A stretch of DNA of 64,000 bases from Begonia masoniana (Eukaryota; Streptophyta; Magnoliopsida; Cucurbitales; Begoniaceae): assembly GCA_022432975.1 (NCBI GenBank), contig CM039509.1, forward strand, positions 12,666,095 to 12,730,094, in the 5' to 3' direction. Each line of letters begins with the position of its first letter. Position 1 is the stretch's first letter. Positions 21,655-33,837 of this stretch are shown one piece after another. The position numbers and the translations under genes were made by a program. Under the pieces are notes generated by a model. It saw only the letters and a list, made by a program, of their open reading frames with translations, was not told the origin of the DNA and ran no database searches.

Positions 21655-23704
21655 TGTAACACCCGGTTTATTAGAATTAAAATAACCAATTAATCTTCTA
21701 AGTGTGAATTTTATAGAATGAAATAGGGAGAAATAGCAATTAGGTTAATGAGTAACTAAGTGAGGGCATAAGGGTAATTGTCAATTTATATTGTGGATAA
21801 CGTATTTAAGGAAAGAGTAAATGAGGTATAGCCGTCAATGCTCATTTCACTCTCGATTTTTCAGCTCAACCCAGTAGAGCTCTCCAGACGATTTCCCTTC
21901 CCGATATCCTTCAACTTAGGTAAGTTCTTTAGTTTCTTCATGTATTGATGAATAGATAACCGAATTAGGACAATGTGAGTATTTTGGAAAAGTTGAGAGA
22001 AATAGCGGTTCGGGTTTGGAGTTTATTCGAGAATGCTCTATGAGTAGTGTTCCCAAACTAACTCCTTAGATTTCTGAATAGCTTAGATTAAGGTTTAACA
22101 TTCTGTTTATGAATATAGGTGAACAAACCCCCGAAGTAGCTCTTAACCGGCATTTGCTAGGAATCCAGGTAAGTAAAGTTTGCTTGTGCCTTCGGGCCTA
22201 CATCACAGAACATTAGGATTTTTGTGTGTTTGAATATTTTCCTGTTTCATGCATCATATATTTGAAAATATACGAAAATGAGTTTACATGTTTTGATATA
22301 GTGAGGAAGTGAACATTCTGAAGTGATTTATGTGAAACATTTTCTGTTAAGGGAACTAATCCAACCCTTAATGAGCCAGGGATCATACTTTGGGAAAACT
22401 GATCCAACTCCCAATTTCGAAGTGGATCTGAACATTGATCAGTATATATATATTCACTGTTAGGAGAATTATCCAACTCCTAATGAGACAGGGATGTTCA
22501 TACTTTGGGAGAAGTGATTCAACTCCCAATTTAGAGAGGAATCCGATTATAACGATGAATATGTAACAGAGATGAGAAAAGTAGAAACTGCATGCTAGGA
22601 TGACATGTCTTCAGCTTTCATGCATTATTGCTTTACTTGCTTAGCATTAGGCTAATAGATGAGTTTTGTGATGTAGGTGAAGAAGTTTTAGCAGGTGTGT
22701 TTACTGAGTTCACAGAAGGCTAGTTGGGTTGGAGGAGTGCATCCACACAATGTTCTGGCAGCTGATGGGGCAGTTTAATTGATGTCTGTGGAGTGAAGGT
22801 TTTATTATCAATGCTTTATTTTAGATGAATCGAGTTTTCATAACAGTAGTGATTTCAGCGTTTTGGACAAATTGAGTTTTACTTTCTGATGTTGGTATTT
22901 TTTTGGAAATTTGAAATTTATTATTTGATGGATGTAGAGTGATGCATTGGTCTGATTTGTTTATAAAGCGATTTCAGTAGAGCAAACAGGTTCTCTTCTT
23001 AGATGGGGTCGTATAGGTATAGTTAAGAGTATTCGGAATGTCGCTCTGTTTCTATCGGTAGGTGATGCCTATCGGCAGGTATTGAGTTGTGGTTTGGTGT
23101 CTATCGGAAGATGAAAGTCTATCGGTAGATGCGGTGTGTAAGTCTATCGGAAGATGAAGTCTACCGGTAGATGTCTTATGGAGTCACGCGTGAAGCACGT
23201 GTCGGCAGATGTAGTCTAATTGATCGGAAGATGTAGTGTGTATTTTAATTCTATCGGAAAGAGTTGTATTGGCATTATCGGCGGAGGGTGTTGCGTTGTT
23301 TGTACACGTCATCGGTAGATGAAGTCTACCGAGTGATGTCTTTTGTTTTCCTTCCTTCCGGCTGACGTCATCGGCAGGAGTCTTCGGTTTTCTATTCCTG
23401 CTTCTTCCGTTGACTTAGTCGTCGGCAGATGCGTTGTCTTCTGAAACCGAAAGAGTATTTCGTGCCTTAAACCCTCATTCCTTTCGGCTGAATATTTCTT
23501 AACATTCCCAATGACTATTTTAATAATGTTTTCACAGTTTTGTTTAACTTCATTGTTGTTCAAAAAGAATTTCCGCTGCGAGTTTTAAATATTTTGAGAA
23601 GTCTAATCTTGACTGTCGAGTGAAGCTTTGAAGTTATTATCAAAATTTCTTAGTCATGATAATGTTATGGGTTAGCGAACCGTTCAGATAATCGGGGCGT
23701 TACA
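21655..23704 (+). repeat. LTR2 of element A (shared middle LTR)
   Basis: A 2050 bp copy that serves as 3' LTR for copy 1 and 5' LTR for copy 2. It has the same module as LTR1: donor 22169, arms at 22197-22207 and 22667-22677, then an 18-nt micro-exon. Its last 50 bp carry several small indels not seen in LTR1 or LTR3, at the start of the indel-rich stretch. Confidence 0.93.
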
Positions 23705-23707
23705 GTA

Positions 23708-23718
23708 AGGTATCAGAG
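23708..23718 (+). promoter_or_regulatory. Primer binding site of element A, copy 2 (first base changed)
   Basis: AGGTATCAGAG replaces TGGTATCAGAG, so the base paired to the tRNA 3' terminus is mismatched. It lies in an indel-rich stretch, so this may be a sequencing error. Confidence 0.75.
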
Positions 23719-23850
23719 ACATTCAGTTAAACTGTTCCAAAAGATTACTCATCAGTGCCGATCGTTTCATGGAAGCACTCCACAACTGTAAGTGTTTAAG
23801 TTAATATTATTATTAGATATTGTTGAATAATATCTTGTCTAGGAATATAG

Positions 23851-26800
23851 TGCATTTTCTAGATCGCCAATGAAGAAAAACCCCCAAGAAAATACCAAGA
23901 GAGACACCAAATCCTGATGAGGGAAGACTCAGTGTGATTAGCAAGCTGACTGAGCTGATGCGGCCAGCAAACATTGTGCGTCACAGTCCGGCAGCTAGGT
24001 GTGTGTTGAGTCGGGAAAGCACATGGGATTGCTACTCTGTTCTAACAGTGAGATTCTGGAGATAGGTTTCCGGGACTAAGACCACCCACGTTTGATGGTC
24101 AGTCAACTGATCCAGTTCAAGCTGAATGATGGCTTAAAGATTGAATATGTTTAGGTGTGCCAGCATAGAGAAGAACAAGGTCCACTTGGCAACCTTCCAT
24201 CTTGCTGTGAAGCTCAACTCTGGTGGGAGACACATAGAGAACCACAGAGGTGCTGACCATGCCTTGGGTCACAATTCAGTCTGCTTTCGATGAGAAAATT
24301 TTAACATTACTGTCCAAACCGCAAAAAAAATTGGAGGTTCCTCAACTGAAGCAGACGGGGTTCTGGGCCGAGTCAAAGTAGACAGTTTTAGGTCTCTGTC
24401 CAGTTTTGGCTGGCATTTGCTCACCAGGATGAGGATAAGGTGTTCAATTTGTGCATGGACTTAAGAGCCTGGAAATTTTCGAGGGGTTAATTTCCTGTGG
24501 AATTCAGGGTTTGACATATAAGTGAATTTTGTGCCCTCCCTGGAAGTAGAAGAAGCTGAGCAGGAAGTTGCTTGACCGAGGAATCCCCACAATGTTGTTC
24601 AGCCAATCCTCATTTGATAGGGATGAAGATGCCAAGTGAAGGCCAAGTAGCAGGAGAATGAGGAAAGTGCAGAATGTCAGTAAATTTCCTCAGTGTCCTA
24701 AGTGCTTGAGATACCACCCCCGGGGATGCAGATGGATTTGTGGAAATAATGTTTTCAATGTGAGAGGTTGGACTACATTCTAGGATGCTCGAAGCCTAAG
24801 AAGTCACCGAATGCTTCAATTGTAACAAGTGACACTTAGTAGAGACTGCCCAAATCAAAGGTGCCTGCTTTGATTCAACCACGAATCTCCATGATTGAGT
24901 CAATGAAGAACAGCCCGCTGTTGTGTCAGGTACCATATTGATCAATCCGTGCCTGCTTTTTACTTATTTAGACTCTGGTTGCAACGCACTCAATTTATAG
25001 CATCTACTTTTGCCAATAAATTAGATGTACAGTTTTACCCCCTTCCATGCATGTGTTTAAGTTTGCCCTTACCCTCTGGGGAAAACCTGCACTCTAACCA
25101 AGTGATGCTAGACAGGTGACTGTGTTAGTAGGAAATGTGAGTTTACCTGCTGATCTTATTGTTATGGCTATTTTGGGATTTGATGTGATCTTAGGAATGG
25201 ACTGGTGTTTAAACACCATGCCACCATTGATTGTAGAACTGGAATAGTTAGTTTCCAACCCCCTGGTAGTTTGAAACATACCTTCCAAGCTTCAGAGAAG
25301 AGTAAGGAAATGTCTGTTATGACTTCTTTAACTTTTACGACCTTCACCATGCAAGGAGTACTTGTGCTTCTTGGCATGTGTTCTAGATACACAACTTGTA
25401 GAAAAGGCAACTCCTCAAAATATCCTTGTTGTCCAAGACTTCCCTGAAGTGTTTCTGAATGACCTTCCCGGTTTGCCACCAGATAGAGAAATTGAGTTTG
25501 TTGTAGATGTCTACCCTGGAGCTGAACCTGTGTCTAAAAATCCCTATAGGTTAGCACCTGCAGAACTCAAGGAATTAAAAGAGCAGTTGGAAGAGTTGTT
25601 AGAGAAAGGGTTCATACGCCCGAGCTTTTCACCGTGGGGGTGCACCTGTCCTTTTTGTCAAAAAGAAGGATGGATCAATGCGCATGTGCATCGATTATAG
25701 AGAACTGAATAAGTTAACTGTTAAGAACAAGTATCCCCTGCCTAGGATTGATGATTTATTTGACCAGCTCAATGGTGCAAGAGTTTTCTCTACGATTGAT
25801 CTGAGGTCAGGTTATTATCAGTTGAAGGTAATCTGAAGATATCCCAAAGACTGCCTTCGCACAAGGTATGGGCATTATGAGTTTTTGGTTATGTCTTTTG
25901 GTTTGACAAATGCACCAGCAGCATTCATGGACCTTATGAACAGAGTGTTCATGAGTATTTGGATAAGTTGTCATAGTATTCCATAGACGACATTCTAATC
26001 TATTCTAGAACTAAGGAGGATCATGCAAGGCACTTGAATTTGGTGTTAGGAGTACTTAGGCAGCACCAGCTCTATGCTAAGTTTTCCCAAGTGTGAATTT
26101 GGTTGGATAGAGTTCACTTTCTGGGTCATGTGATCTCTGGTGATGGAATAACAGTCGATCCAGCCAAGGTTCAAGCAGTTAAGGAATGGCCCCAACCGAA
26201 GAATGCTACTGATATTAGGAGTTTTGTTGGACTAGCAGGATATTACAGAAAATTTATTGAGGGATTTTCAAAGATTGCAACACCCCCTCACTCGTTTAAC
26301 TAGGAAGAATATCAAATATGATTGGACAGAAGAGTGTGAAATTAGTTTCCAGACTTTAAAACAGAAACTGATCAAGCTCCAATCCTAACCCTTCCTGCTG
26401 AGAATGGTAAATTTAGTATTTATTGTGATGCATCCAAGATTGGTCTTGGTTGTGTGTTGATGCAAGATGGAAAGGTACTAGCCTATGCTTCTAGACAGTT
26501 GAAAACTCATTAGAAGAATTACCCTACACATGACTTGGAATTAGCTGCAGTGGTTTTTGCACTTAAGATTTGGAGGCATTACTTGTATGGACAATCTTGT
26601 GAGATATTTTCTGATCATAAGAGCCTGAAGTATATCTTCACACAGAAGGAATTAAATATGAGGCAGCGCCGGTGGTTAGAGTTCGTAAAGGATTATGACT
26701 TTGAGATTAAATACCATCCCGGCAAGGCAAATGTAGTAGCCGATGCTTTGAGCAGAGTGACAACATCAGTTTCAGCATTGATTCTTGACTTACCATTGGC

Positions 26801-28311
26801 CTTAGAATCTGAATTCCTAAAGTTTAATCTAGAGGCAGTATCCAATGTAACAGCTATACTTTCGGCTATAACCCTAAGGCCTACAATTCTTGAGAAAATA
26901 AGGGAAGCTCAGTAAAATGATGATGAATGCAGCAAGTACAAGTCAAGTATGGATTCTACGGACAATTTAAACTTTAACTGTTCTTCTGATGGAATCCTTA
27001 AGTTCAGAAACAGATGGTTTGTTCCTGCCATTATGGAACTTCGGAATGAGATTCTTTCTGAGGCTCATTCTTCTAGATTCTCAGTTCACCCTGGGAGTAC
27101 GAAGATGTATAAAGATCTTAAACAGCATTACTGGTGGCCAAGTATGAAAAGAAGTGTGGCAGAATATGTAGGATCATGTTTGTGTTGTCAGCAGATTAAA
27201 GCCGAGCATCAGAGACCTGCAGGAACATTACAACCTTTGCCAATCCCCGAATGGAAATGGGAACAAATAACCATGGACTTTGTGGTAGGATTGCCTAGAA
27301 CAATTAAAGGACATGATGCAATTTGGGTGATAGTTGACCGTTTGACCAAATCATCCCATTTTCTGCCTATGAAGATGACATACTCGATGGATCAACTTGC
27401 TGAGTTGTATGTTCAGGAAGTTGTTAGATTGCACGGAGTTCCAAGCACCATAGTTTCAGACCGAGATGCTAGATTACATCTAAGTTTGGAAGAGTTTGCA
27501 CAAGGCTATGGGAACTCAGCTCAGTTTCAGCACAGCTTTCCACCCTCAAACTGATGGACAATCTGAAAGAACCATTCAAACATTAGAGGATATGCTCCGG
27601 GCATGTGTTTTGGATTTTCAAGGTTCTTGGAGCAAGTATTTGCCCTTGGTGGAATTTTCTTATAACAATAGTTTTCAGGCAACAATAGGAATGGCACCGT
27701 ATGAAGCATTGTATGGACGAAAATGCAGATCACCCTTGTATTGGGATGAAGTTGGTGAAGCACAGTTACTTGGTCCTGATATTGTGCAGCAAACTGTTGA
27801 GAAGGTTGCTCTCATCGTCAGAGGATTTTAACAGCTCAAAGTCGACAGAAAAGCTATGCTGACAGGAGGCGCAGAGAGTTAGAGTTTGAAGTTGGTAGTG
27901 AGGTTTTTCTTAAGGTATCACCATTCAAAGGAGTTGTGAGATTTGGGAAGAGAGGGAAGCTTAACCCAAGATATGTTGGACCTTTCTCAATCTTGAAAAG
28001 GATTGGAAAATCAGCATATGAGCTGCAATTGCCAGACTCTATGGAAGGAATCCACAATGTGTTCCATATTTCTATGCTTAAGAAGTGCTTGAGGGATCCA
28101 TCTCAGATTGTGGAACAGCAGAACATTGAAATTCAACCTACACTGACCCATGAGGAGAGACCAGTAAGAATCTTGGATTATGCAGTGAAAGTATTACGCA
28201 ACAAGGAAGTTCACTAGTGAAGTCTTATGGCATAATCAGAATATAGAGGAGACAACTTGGGAACGCCAGCAAGACATGATGGACCAGCATCCAAGATTGT
28301 TCAGGTACTGA
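23851..28311 (+). pseudogene. gag-pol: gag-pol of element A, copy 2, heavily broken
   Basis: Colinear with copy 1, but the gag and knuckle region (about 23830-25100) is full of one- and two-base indels, so no gag frame is open for long. From about 25200 the match to copy 1 is close again. Recognisable pieces are protease to reverse transcriptase (25362-25700, 26103-26303), RNase H (26535-26915) and integrase (26949-27554, 27496-27831, 27936-28217). It shares with copy 1 the TAG in the RNase H region and the TAA before integrase, which shows a common defective ancestor. Private breaks include a lost base at about 27474 in the integrase core. It has no coding potential as written. Confidence 0.9.
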
Positions 28312-28346
28312 ATTTTGAGGACAAAATTCTTTTAAGGAGGGTAGAT

Positions 28347-30393
28347 TGTAACACCCGGTTTATTAGAATTAAAATAACCAATTAATCTTCTAAGTGTGAA
28401 TTTTATAGAATGAAATAGGAGAAATAGCAATTAGGTTAATGAGTAACTAAGTGAGGCATAAGGGTAATTGTCAATTTATATTGTGATAACGTATTTAAGG
28501 AAAGAGTAAATGAGGTATAGCGTCAATGCTCATTTCACTCTCGATTTTTCAGCTCAACCCAGTAGAGCTCTCCAGACGATTTCCTTCCCGATATCCTTCA
28601 ACTTAGGTAAGTTCTTTAGTTTTCTTCATGTATTGATGAATAGATAACCGAATTAGGACAATGTGAGTATTTTGGAAAAGTTGAGAGAAATAGCGGTTCG
28701 GGTTTGGAGTTTATTCGAGAATGCTCTATGAGTAGTGTTCCCAAACTAACTCCTTAGATTTCTGAATAGCTTAGATTAGGTTTAACATTCTGTTTATGAA
28801 TATAGGTGAACAAACCCCCGAAGTAGCTCTTAACCGAGCATTTGCTAGGAATCCAGGTAAGTAAAGTTTGCTTGTGCCTTCGGGCCTACATCACAGAACA
28901 TTAGGATTTTTGTGTGTTTGAATATTTTCCTGTTTCATGCATCATATATTTGAAAATATACGAAAATGAGTTTACATGTTTTGATATAGTGAGGAAGTGA
29001 ACATTCTGAAGTGATTTATGTGAAACATTTTCTGTTAAGGGAACTAATCCAACCCTTAATGAGCCAGGGATCATACTTTGGGAAAACTGATCCAACTCCC
29101 AATTTCGAAGGTGATCTGAACATTGATCAGTATATATATATTCACTGTTAGGAGAATAATCCAACTCCTAATGAGACAGGGATGTTCATACTTTGGGAGA
29201 AGTGATTCAACTCCCAATTTAGAGAGGAATCCGATTATAACGATGAATATGTAACAGAGATGAGAAAAGTAGAACTGCATGCTAGGATGACATGTCTTCA
29301 GCTTTTCATGCATTATTGCTTTACTTGCTTAGCATTAGGCTAATAGATGAGTTTTGTGATGTAGGTGAAGAAGTTTTAGCAGGTGTGTTTACTGAGTTCA
29401 CAGAAGGCTAGTTGGGTTGGAGGAGGCATCCACACAATGTTCTGGCAGCTGATGGGGCAGTTTAATTGATGTCTGTGGAGTGAAGGTTTTATTATCAATG
29501 CTTTATTTTAGATGAATCGAGTTTCATAACAGTAGTGATTTCAGCGTTTTGGACAAATTGAGTTTTACTTTCTGATGTTGGTATTTTTTTGGAAATTTGA
29601 AATTTATTATTTGATGGATGTAGAGTGATGCATTGGTCTGATTTGTTTATAAAGCGATTTCAGTAGAGCAAACAGGTTCTCTTCTTAGATGGGGTCGTAT
29701 AGGTATAGTTAAGAGTATTCGGAATGTCGCTCTGTTTCTATCGGTAGGTGATGCCTATCGGCAGGTATTGAGTTGTGGTTTGGTGTCTATCGGAAGATGA
29801 AGTCTATCGGTAGATGCGGTGTGTAAGTCTATCGGAAGATGAAAGTCTACCGGTAGATGTCTTATGGAGTCACGCGTGAAGCACGTGTCGGCAGATGTAG
29901 TCTAATTGATCGGAAGATGTAGTGTGTATTTTAATTCTATCGGAAAGAGTTGTATTGGCATTATCGGCGGAGGGTGTTGCGTTGTTTGTACACGTCATCG
30001 GTAGATGAAGTCTACCGAGTGATGTCTTTTGTTTTCCTTCCTTCCGGCTGACGTCATCGGCAGGAGTCTTCGGTTTTCTATTCCTGCTTCTTCCGTTGAC
30101 TTAGTCGTCGGCAGATGCGTTGTCTTCTGAAACCGAAAGAGTATTTCGTGCCTTAAACCCTCATTCCTTTCGGCTGAATATTTCTTAACATTCCCAATGA
30201 CTATTTTAATAATGTTTTTCACAGTTTTGTTTAACTTCATTGTTGTTCAAAAAGAATTTCCGCTGCGAGTTTTAAATATTTTGAGAAGTCTAATCTTGAC
30301 TGTCGAGTGAAGCTTTGAATTTATTATCAAAATTTCTTAGTCATGATAATGTTATGGGTAGCGAACCGGGTTCAGATAACTCGGGGCGTTACA
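28347..30393 (+). repeat. LTR3 of element A
   Basis: A 2047 bp 3' LTR, preceded by the polypurine tract at 28333-28346. Module coordinates are donor 28857 and arms 28885-28895 and 29355-29365. It is followed by the second TTCAA copy and the resumed S2 sequence. Confidence 0.93.
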
Positions 30394-31465
30394 TTCAACA
30401 TCCTCTACTCCTCAACATGATCAGGGGACACACCTGCTAACTCTTCTTCGCCTACATCACAAAACTCATCTATTAGCCTAATGCTAAGCAAGTAAAGCAA
30501 TATATTTATATATGTAAAGTAATGCTGAACTTAAACTCCTAAACATGCAGTTTCTACTTTCTCATCTCAGTGGCATACACGTTCATTCACAACTTGATCT
30601 GATCCCATGGTTCCCTTGGGAGTGGGATCAATTCTCCCAATGTCTACATCCTCCTACTTAATTAAGGGGCAGATGAATTCCCTTAACACTTGATCTGATC
30701 CCATGGTTCCCTTGGGAGTGGGATCAATTCTCCCAATGTATAAATCCCTTCATAAGTTAAGGGGTGGATTAGCTCCCTTAATAGTTTGTCTGTCGCATAC
30801 AGTTCATACCTTACCATTCCTTACATGAAAATTCATTTTCGTAGTTTTTAATAAATCATGATGCATGGATAACAGAAACATACAATCACGCACAAACCTA
30901 CTGTTTTGTGATGTAGGCCCGAAGGCACAAGCAATACTTTACTTACCTGGATTCCTAGCAAATGCTCGGTTAAGAGCTACTTCGGGGGTTTGTTCACCTA
31001 TATTCATAAACAGAATGTTAAACCTTAATCTAAGCTATTCAGAAATCTAAGGAGTTGGTTTGACATTTCTATTTATCTAACATTCCCGATTCTGCTCTAA
31101 CCCTCAAGCAGAATCTCTCACTCGCAACATTATCAAAATGCATACATTGGGATCCTTAAGCTACCTAGGTACTAAAATCAGCAATTAATCGAATCTAAAC
31201 TCACCTTGGTTGGAGGAATCGGTGAGGAAATCGCCTAAAGAGTTCTGCTGGGTTGAGCTGAAAACCGAGAGTGAAATGAGTATGACGGCTATACCTCATT
31301 CAATCTTTCCTTAAATATGTTATCCATAACATAAATTGACAATTACCCTTATGCCCTCACTTAGTTACTTATTAACCTAATTGATTTTACCCCGAATTTT
31401 ATTCTATAAAATTCACACTTAGAAGATTAATAGGTTATTTTAATTCTAATAAACCGGGTGTTACA
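30394..31465 (-). mobile_element. Solo LTR S2, right part
   Basis: The resumed S2 LTR, ending ACCGGGTGTTACA at 31465 and followed by the GAATT duplication. Read on the minus strand it contains the LTR start, a TATTTAAG-like box near 31310, donor GTAAGT at 30946-30941, the first intron arm at 30917-30907 and the second at 30461-30451. Two copies of a block with GATCCCATGGTTCCCTTGGG (30598-30760) lie inside the candidate intron. Other open frames here are antisense LTR noise. Confidence 0.9.
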
Positions 31466-31925
31466 GAATTGTTGTGCTCGTTGGCATTTTTCTACGTGTA
31501 TTTTCTTTGGTCAATCAGTCAAAGAGGTGACTTTGATTGAATGCGAGGTTAAATTTTCAAAATTTCGTGCTAGAAGGTAATTTTCTTTCGGTTTGACCAA
31601 GTCTGCCTTTTTGTCACATTTGGGTGGACGATCTTCTTTTAAAATTTTGTGCTCGTGTTTCAAATTCCTTGTTTGCCTCTGTGCTGCTTGTTCATAGCAT
31701 TCTGAATCGGGTCAGAAATGTCCAATTGAAATTTGAAATTTTTCTTAATTTGTCATAATATCCTTCTCGTTGTGCGCGTCTAGACATATATCAAAATAAT
31801 ATAATATTATATTATATTATATTACAATATAATATATTATAATTTTATATCATATAAATAAAAATAAAAAATTATTAAATTTAAATAAGAAAATAAAAGA
31901 AAGAGTGAAACCCTTTCTTTTCTGT
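31466..31925. other. Host-layer sequence with an AT microsatellite
   Basis: The sequence continues the layer left of S2 and contains no recognised gene. At 31796-31860 lies an AT-only stretch of ATATTATATT-type repeats. No Helitron 3' end (hairpin plus CTRR) could be identified with confidence. Confidence 0.5.
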
Positions 31926-33837
31926 TGTAACACCCGAAATTTATAACGACTGAATGATAACATATGCATCATGTGTTTATGGTCAAATTTTCATTCATTA
32001 ATTCAAAGAAATGAATGAGTTATACCTTGAAGAATAAAAGAGAAGAAGGAAGAATAGGAAACAATTGTTATGGAATTAAGGTGAAGAATGAAATCAAAAG
32101 TTAAATTATAAAGTTTGATTAGTCAAACTTTCCATGTGGAGTAGGTTAAGCACCACGCGTGAGGGCTTAAGTATGGAGGATGCTGAATGTGTTAAGGTTA
32201 AGTGAAGGAAGAAATGGGGTTAAAAAGTCAAACTTAAAAAAAAGTAGATTTTATGAAGAAATGAAGAATTTGATGTATTATTTTACTTTATGTTTTACTT
32301 AATGAAACTCATACATGGTAAGGACTAGAATGCTGATTTTTAAATGAGAATGGGCTGAGCTGGCTACGTAGAAGCAAGACACCTCACAAGTGGTTGGAGT
32401 TATCCTTTTAAGTCAGAATTGCTCAAGTAACAAATTTTGAGGACAATTTTTTTTTTAAGGAAGGTGAAATGTAACACCCAAAATTTATAACGACTGAATG
32501 ATAACATATGCATCATATGTTTATGGTCAAATTTCCATTCATTAATTCAAAGAAATGAATGAGTTATACCTTGAAGAATAAAAGAGAAGAAGGAAGAATA
32601 GGAAACAATTGTTATGGAATTAAGGTGAAGAATGAAATCAAAAGTTAAATTATAAATTTTGATTAGTCAAACTTTCCATGTGGAGTAGGTTAAGCACCAC
32701 GTGTAAGGGCTTAGTGTGGAGGATGCTGAATGTGTTAAGGTTAAGTGAAGGAAGAAATATGGTTGAAAAGTCAAACTTAAAGGAAAGTAGATTTTGTGAA
32801 GAAAAGAAGAATTTGATGTATTATTTTACTTTATATTTTACTTAATGAAAATCATACGTGGTAAGAACTACAATTCTGATTTTTAAATGGGATTAAGCTG
32901 AGGTGGCTATGTAGAAGCAAGACACCTCACAAGTGGTTGGAGTTATCCTTTAAGTTAGAATTTATTAGTGAATAGGTAAAGTAAGAAACCTCTTTTCTCT
33001 CTTTCCTATACCAAACTCTCTACTCCCTCTCATTTTCAGCAAACCATCCACGCCAAAGCTTTCATATTTCTCAGGATTTCTTAAGGTAAAACTAACTTTG
33101 GTTATAAATTATGCTTGAATAGAGTTTTCATGGTAAAAGTGGATGAGTTTTGTTAAGTTTGAGGATGTTTGAAGAAACCCTAAGGTGATCCGCGAAAATA
33201 TTGTTATGTTTGCATATTTTCTCTTTTATTAGATGCTTATTGATGCTATGAAGGCATGTGGATGATTTTATATGGAAAGATTTGAAGTTTGGATGATATT
33301 TGAAGAAAAAATTGAAATTTTGCAAAAGAAAAAAAAAACAGAAAAGAGAAAACAGAGCAGCCTCTGTTTTTGTGAAATTCAGCTGGGATAATTGTATTGG
33401 TTTAATAAATGGCTTTCAATATGAGAAATTAGACTCTTTAAGGGTGTAGCATTTTAAATTATCAAATTTGGACATGTATATGATTTGTTGTGAATTTTTG
33501 AAGTTGGATAAAAATTTATGATTTAAAAATCGGGCAGTTTTGGTTTTGGTTTTGGTTTTCCGCCTATTATTGTGAACGGTTTTTGATAAATGGGCTTTAC
33601 CATCATAAACTAGACATCTTAAGGAGTCCGTAGCACTTCAAATAGTCAAAATCAGATAAGTATCGGATTTGATATGGATTTCCGAAGTTGGTCGAAAAAG
33701 AGGCCATTTCGAGTTTAGCTAGAGTATGCTTAAATTGTTGATTTTCTCTTTGAAATTTATGAATTGGTTGTGGGGGGTGTTAAGTTGATGAAATATGTTA
33801 TTGTTTTAGGTTCTCAAAATTTCATGGTTTAGCGTAC
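31926..33837 (+). mobile_element. Collapsed Tekay-like retrotransposon R (LTR fragment, polypurine tract, 3' LTR start)
   Basis: TGTAACACCC with the same following sequence starts at 31926 and again at 32470. The first copy is only about 480 bp. It then jumps to the very end of an internal region (ATTTTGAGGACAA, then TTTTTAAGGAAGGTGAAA), which directly precedes the second LTR. Nearly all of the element between 5' LTR and polypurine tract has therefore been deleted. The second LTR runs about 1370 bp to 33837, where element C is inserted, and does not resume in the window. The two LTR copies differ at many sites, so the element is old. Confidence 0.8.

Larger units (their letters stand above)
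14930..30393 (+). mobile_element. Tandem Tekay-type retrotransposon A: LTR-internal-LTR-internal-LTR, TSD TTCAA
   Basis: Three near-identical LTRs (14930-16987, 21655-23704, 28347-30393) alternate with two internal regions in the same orientation. The outer ends are flanked by one pair of TTCAA duplications (14925-14929, 30394-30398), so the array occupies one insertion site. Unequal recombination between LTRs of sister or homologous copies is the simplest origin. LTR2 and LTR3 share several states that differ from LTR1. It lies inside solo LTR S2 in opposite orientation. Both polyprotein genes are broken. Confidence 0.93.

Noticed and set aside
30865..31050. A 61-codon open frame recurring in S2 and both B LTRs (also 36674-36859 and 43633-43818)
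   Set aside because: It lies antisense to the LTR module and recurs only because the LTRs are copies. Its sequence conservation is explained by the splice-site and stem elements.
31740..31800. Helitron 3' end candidate (GTGCGCGTCTAG)
   Set aside because: It has CTAG but no convincing hairpin just upstream and no matching 5' TC end, so I do not call a Helitron boundary.
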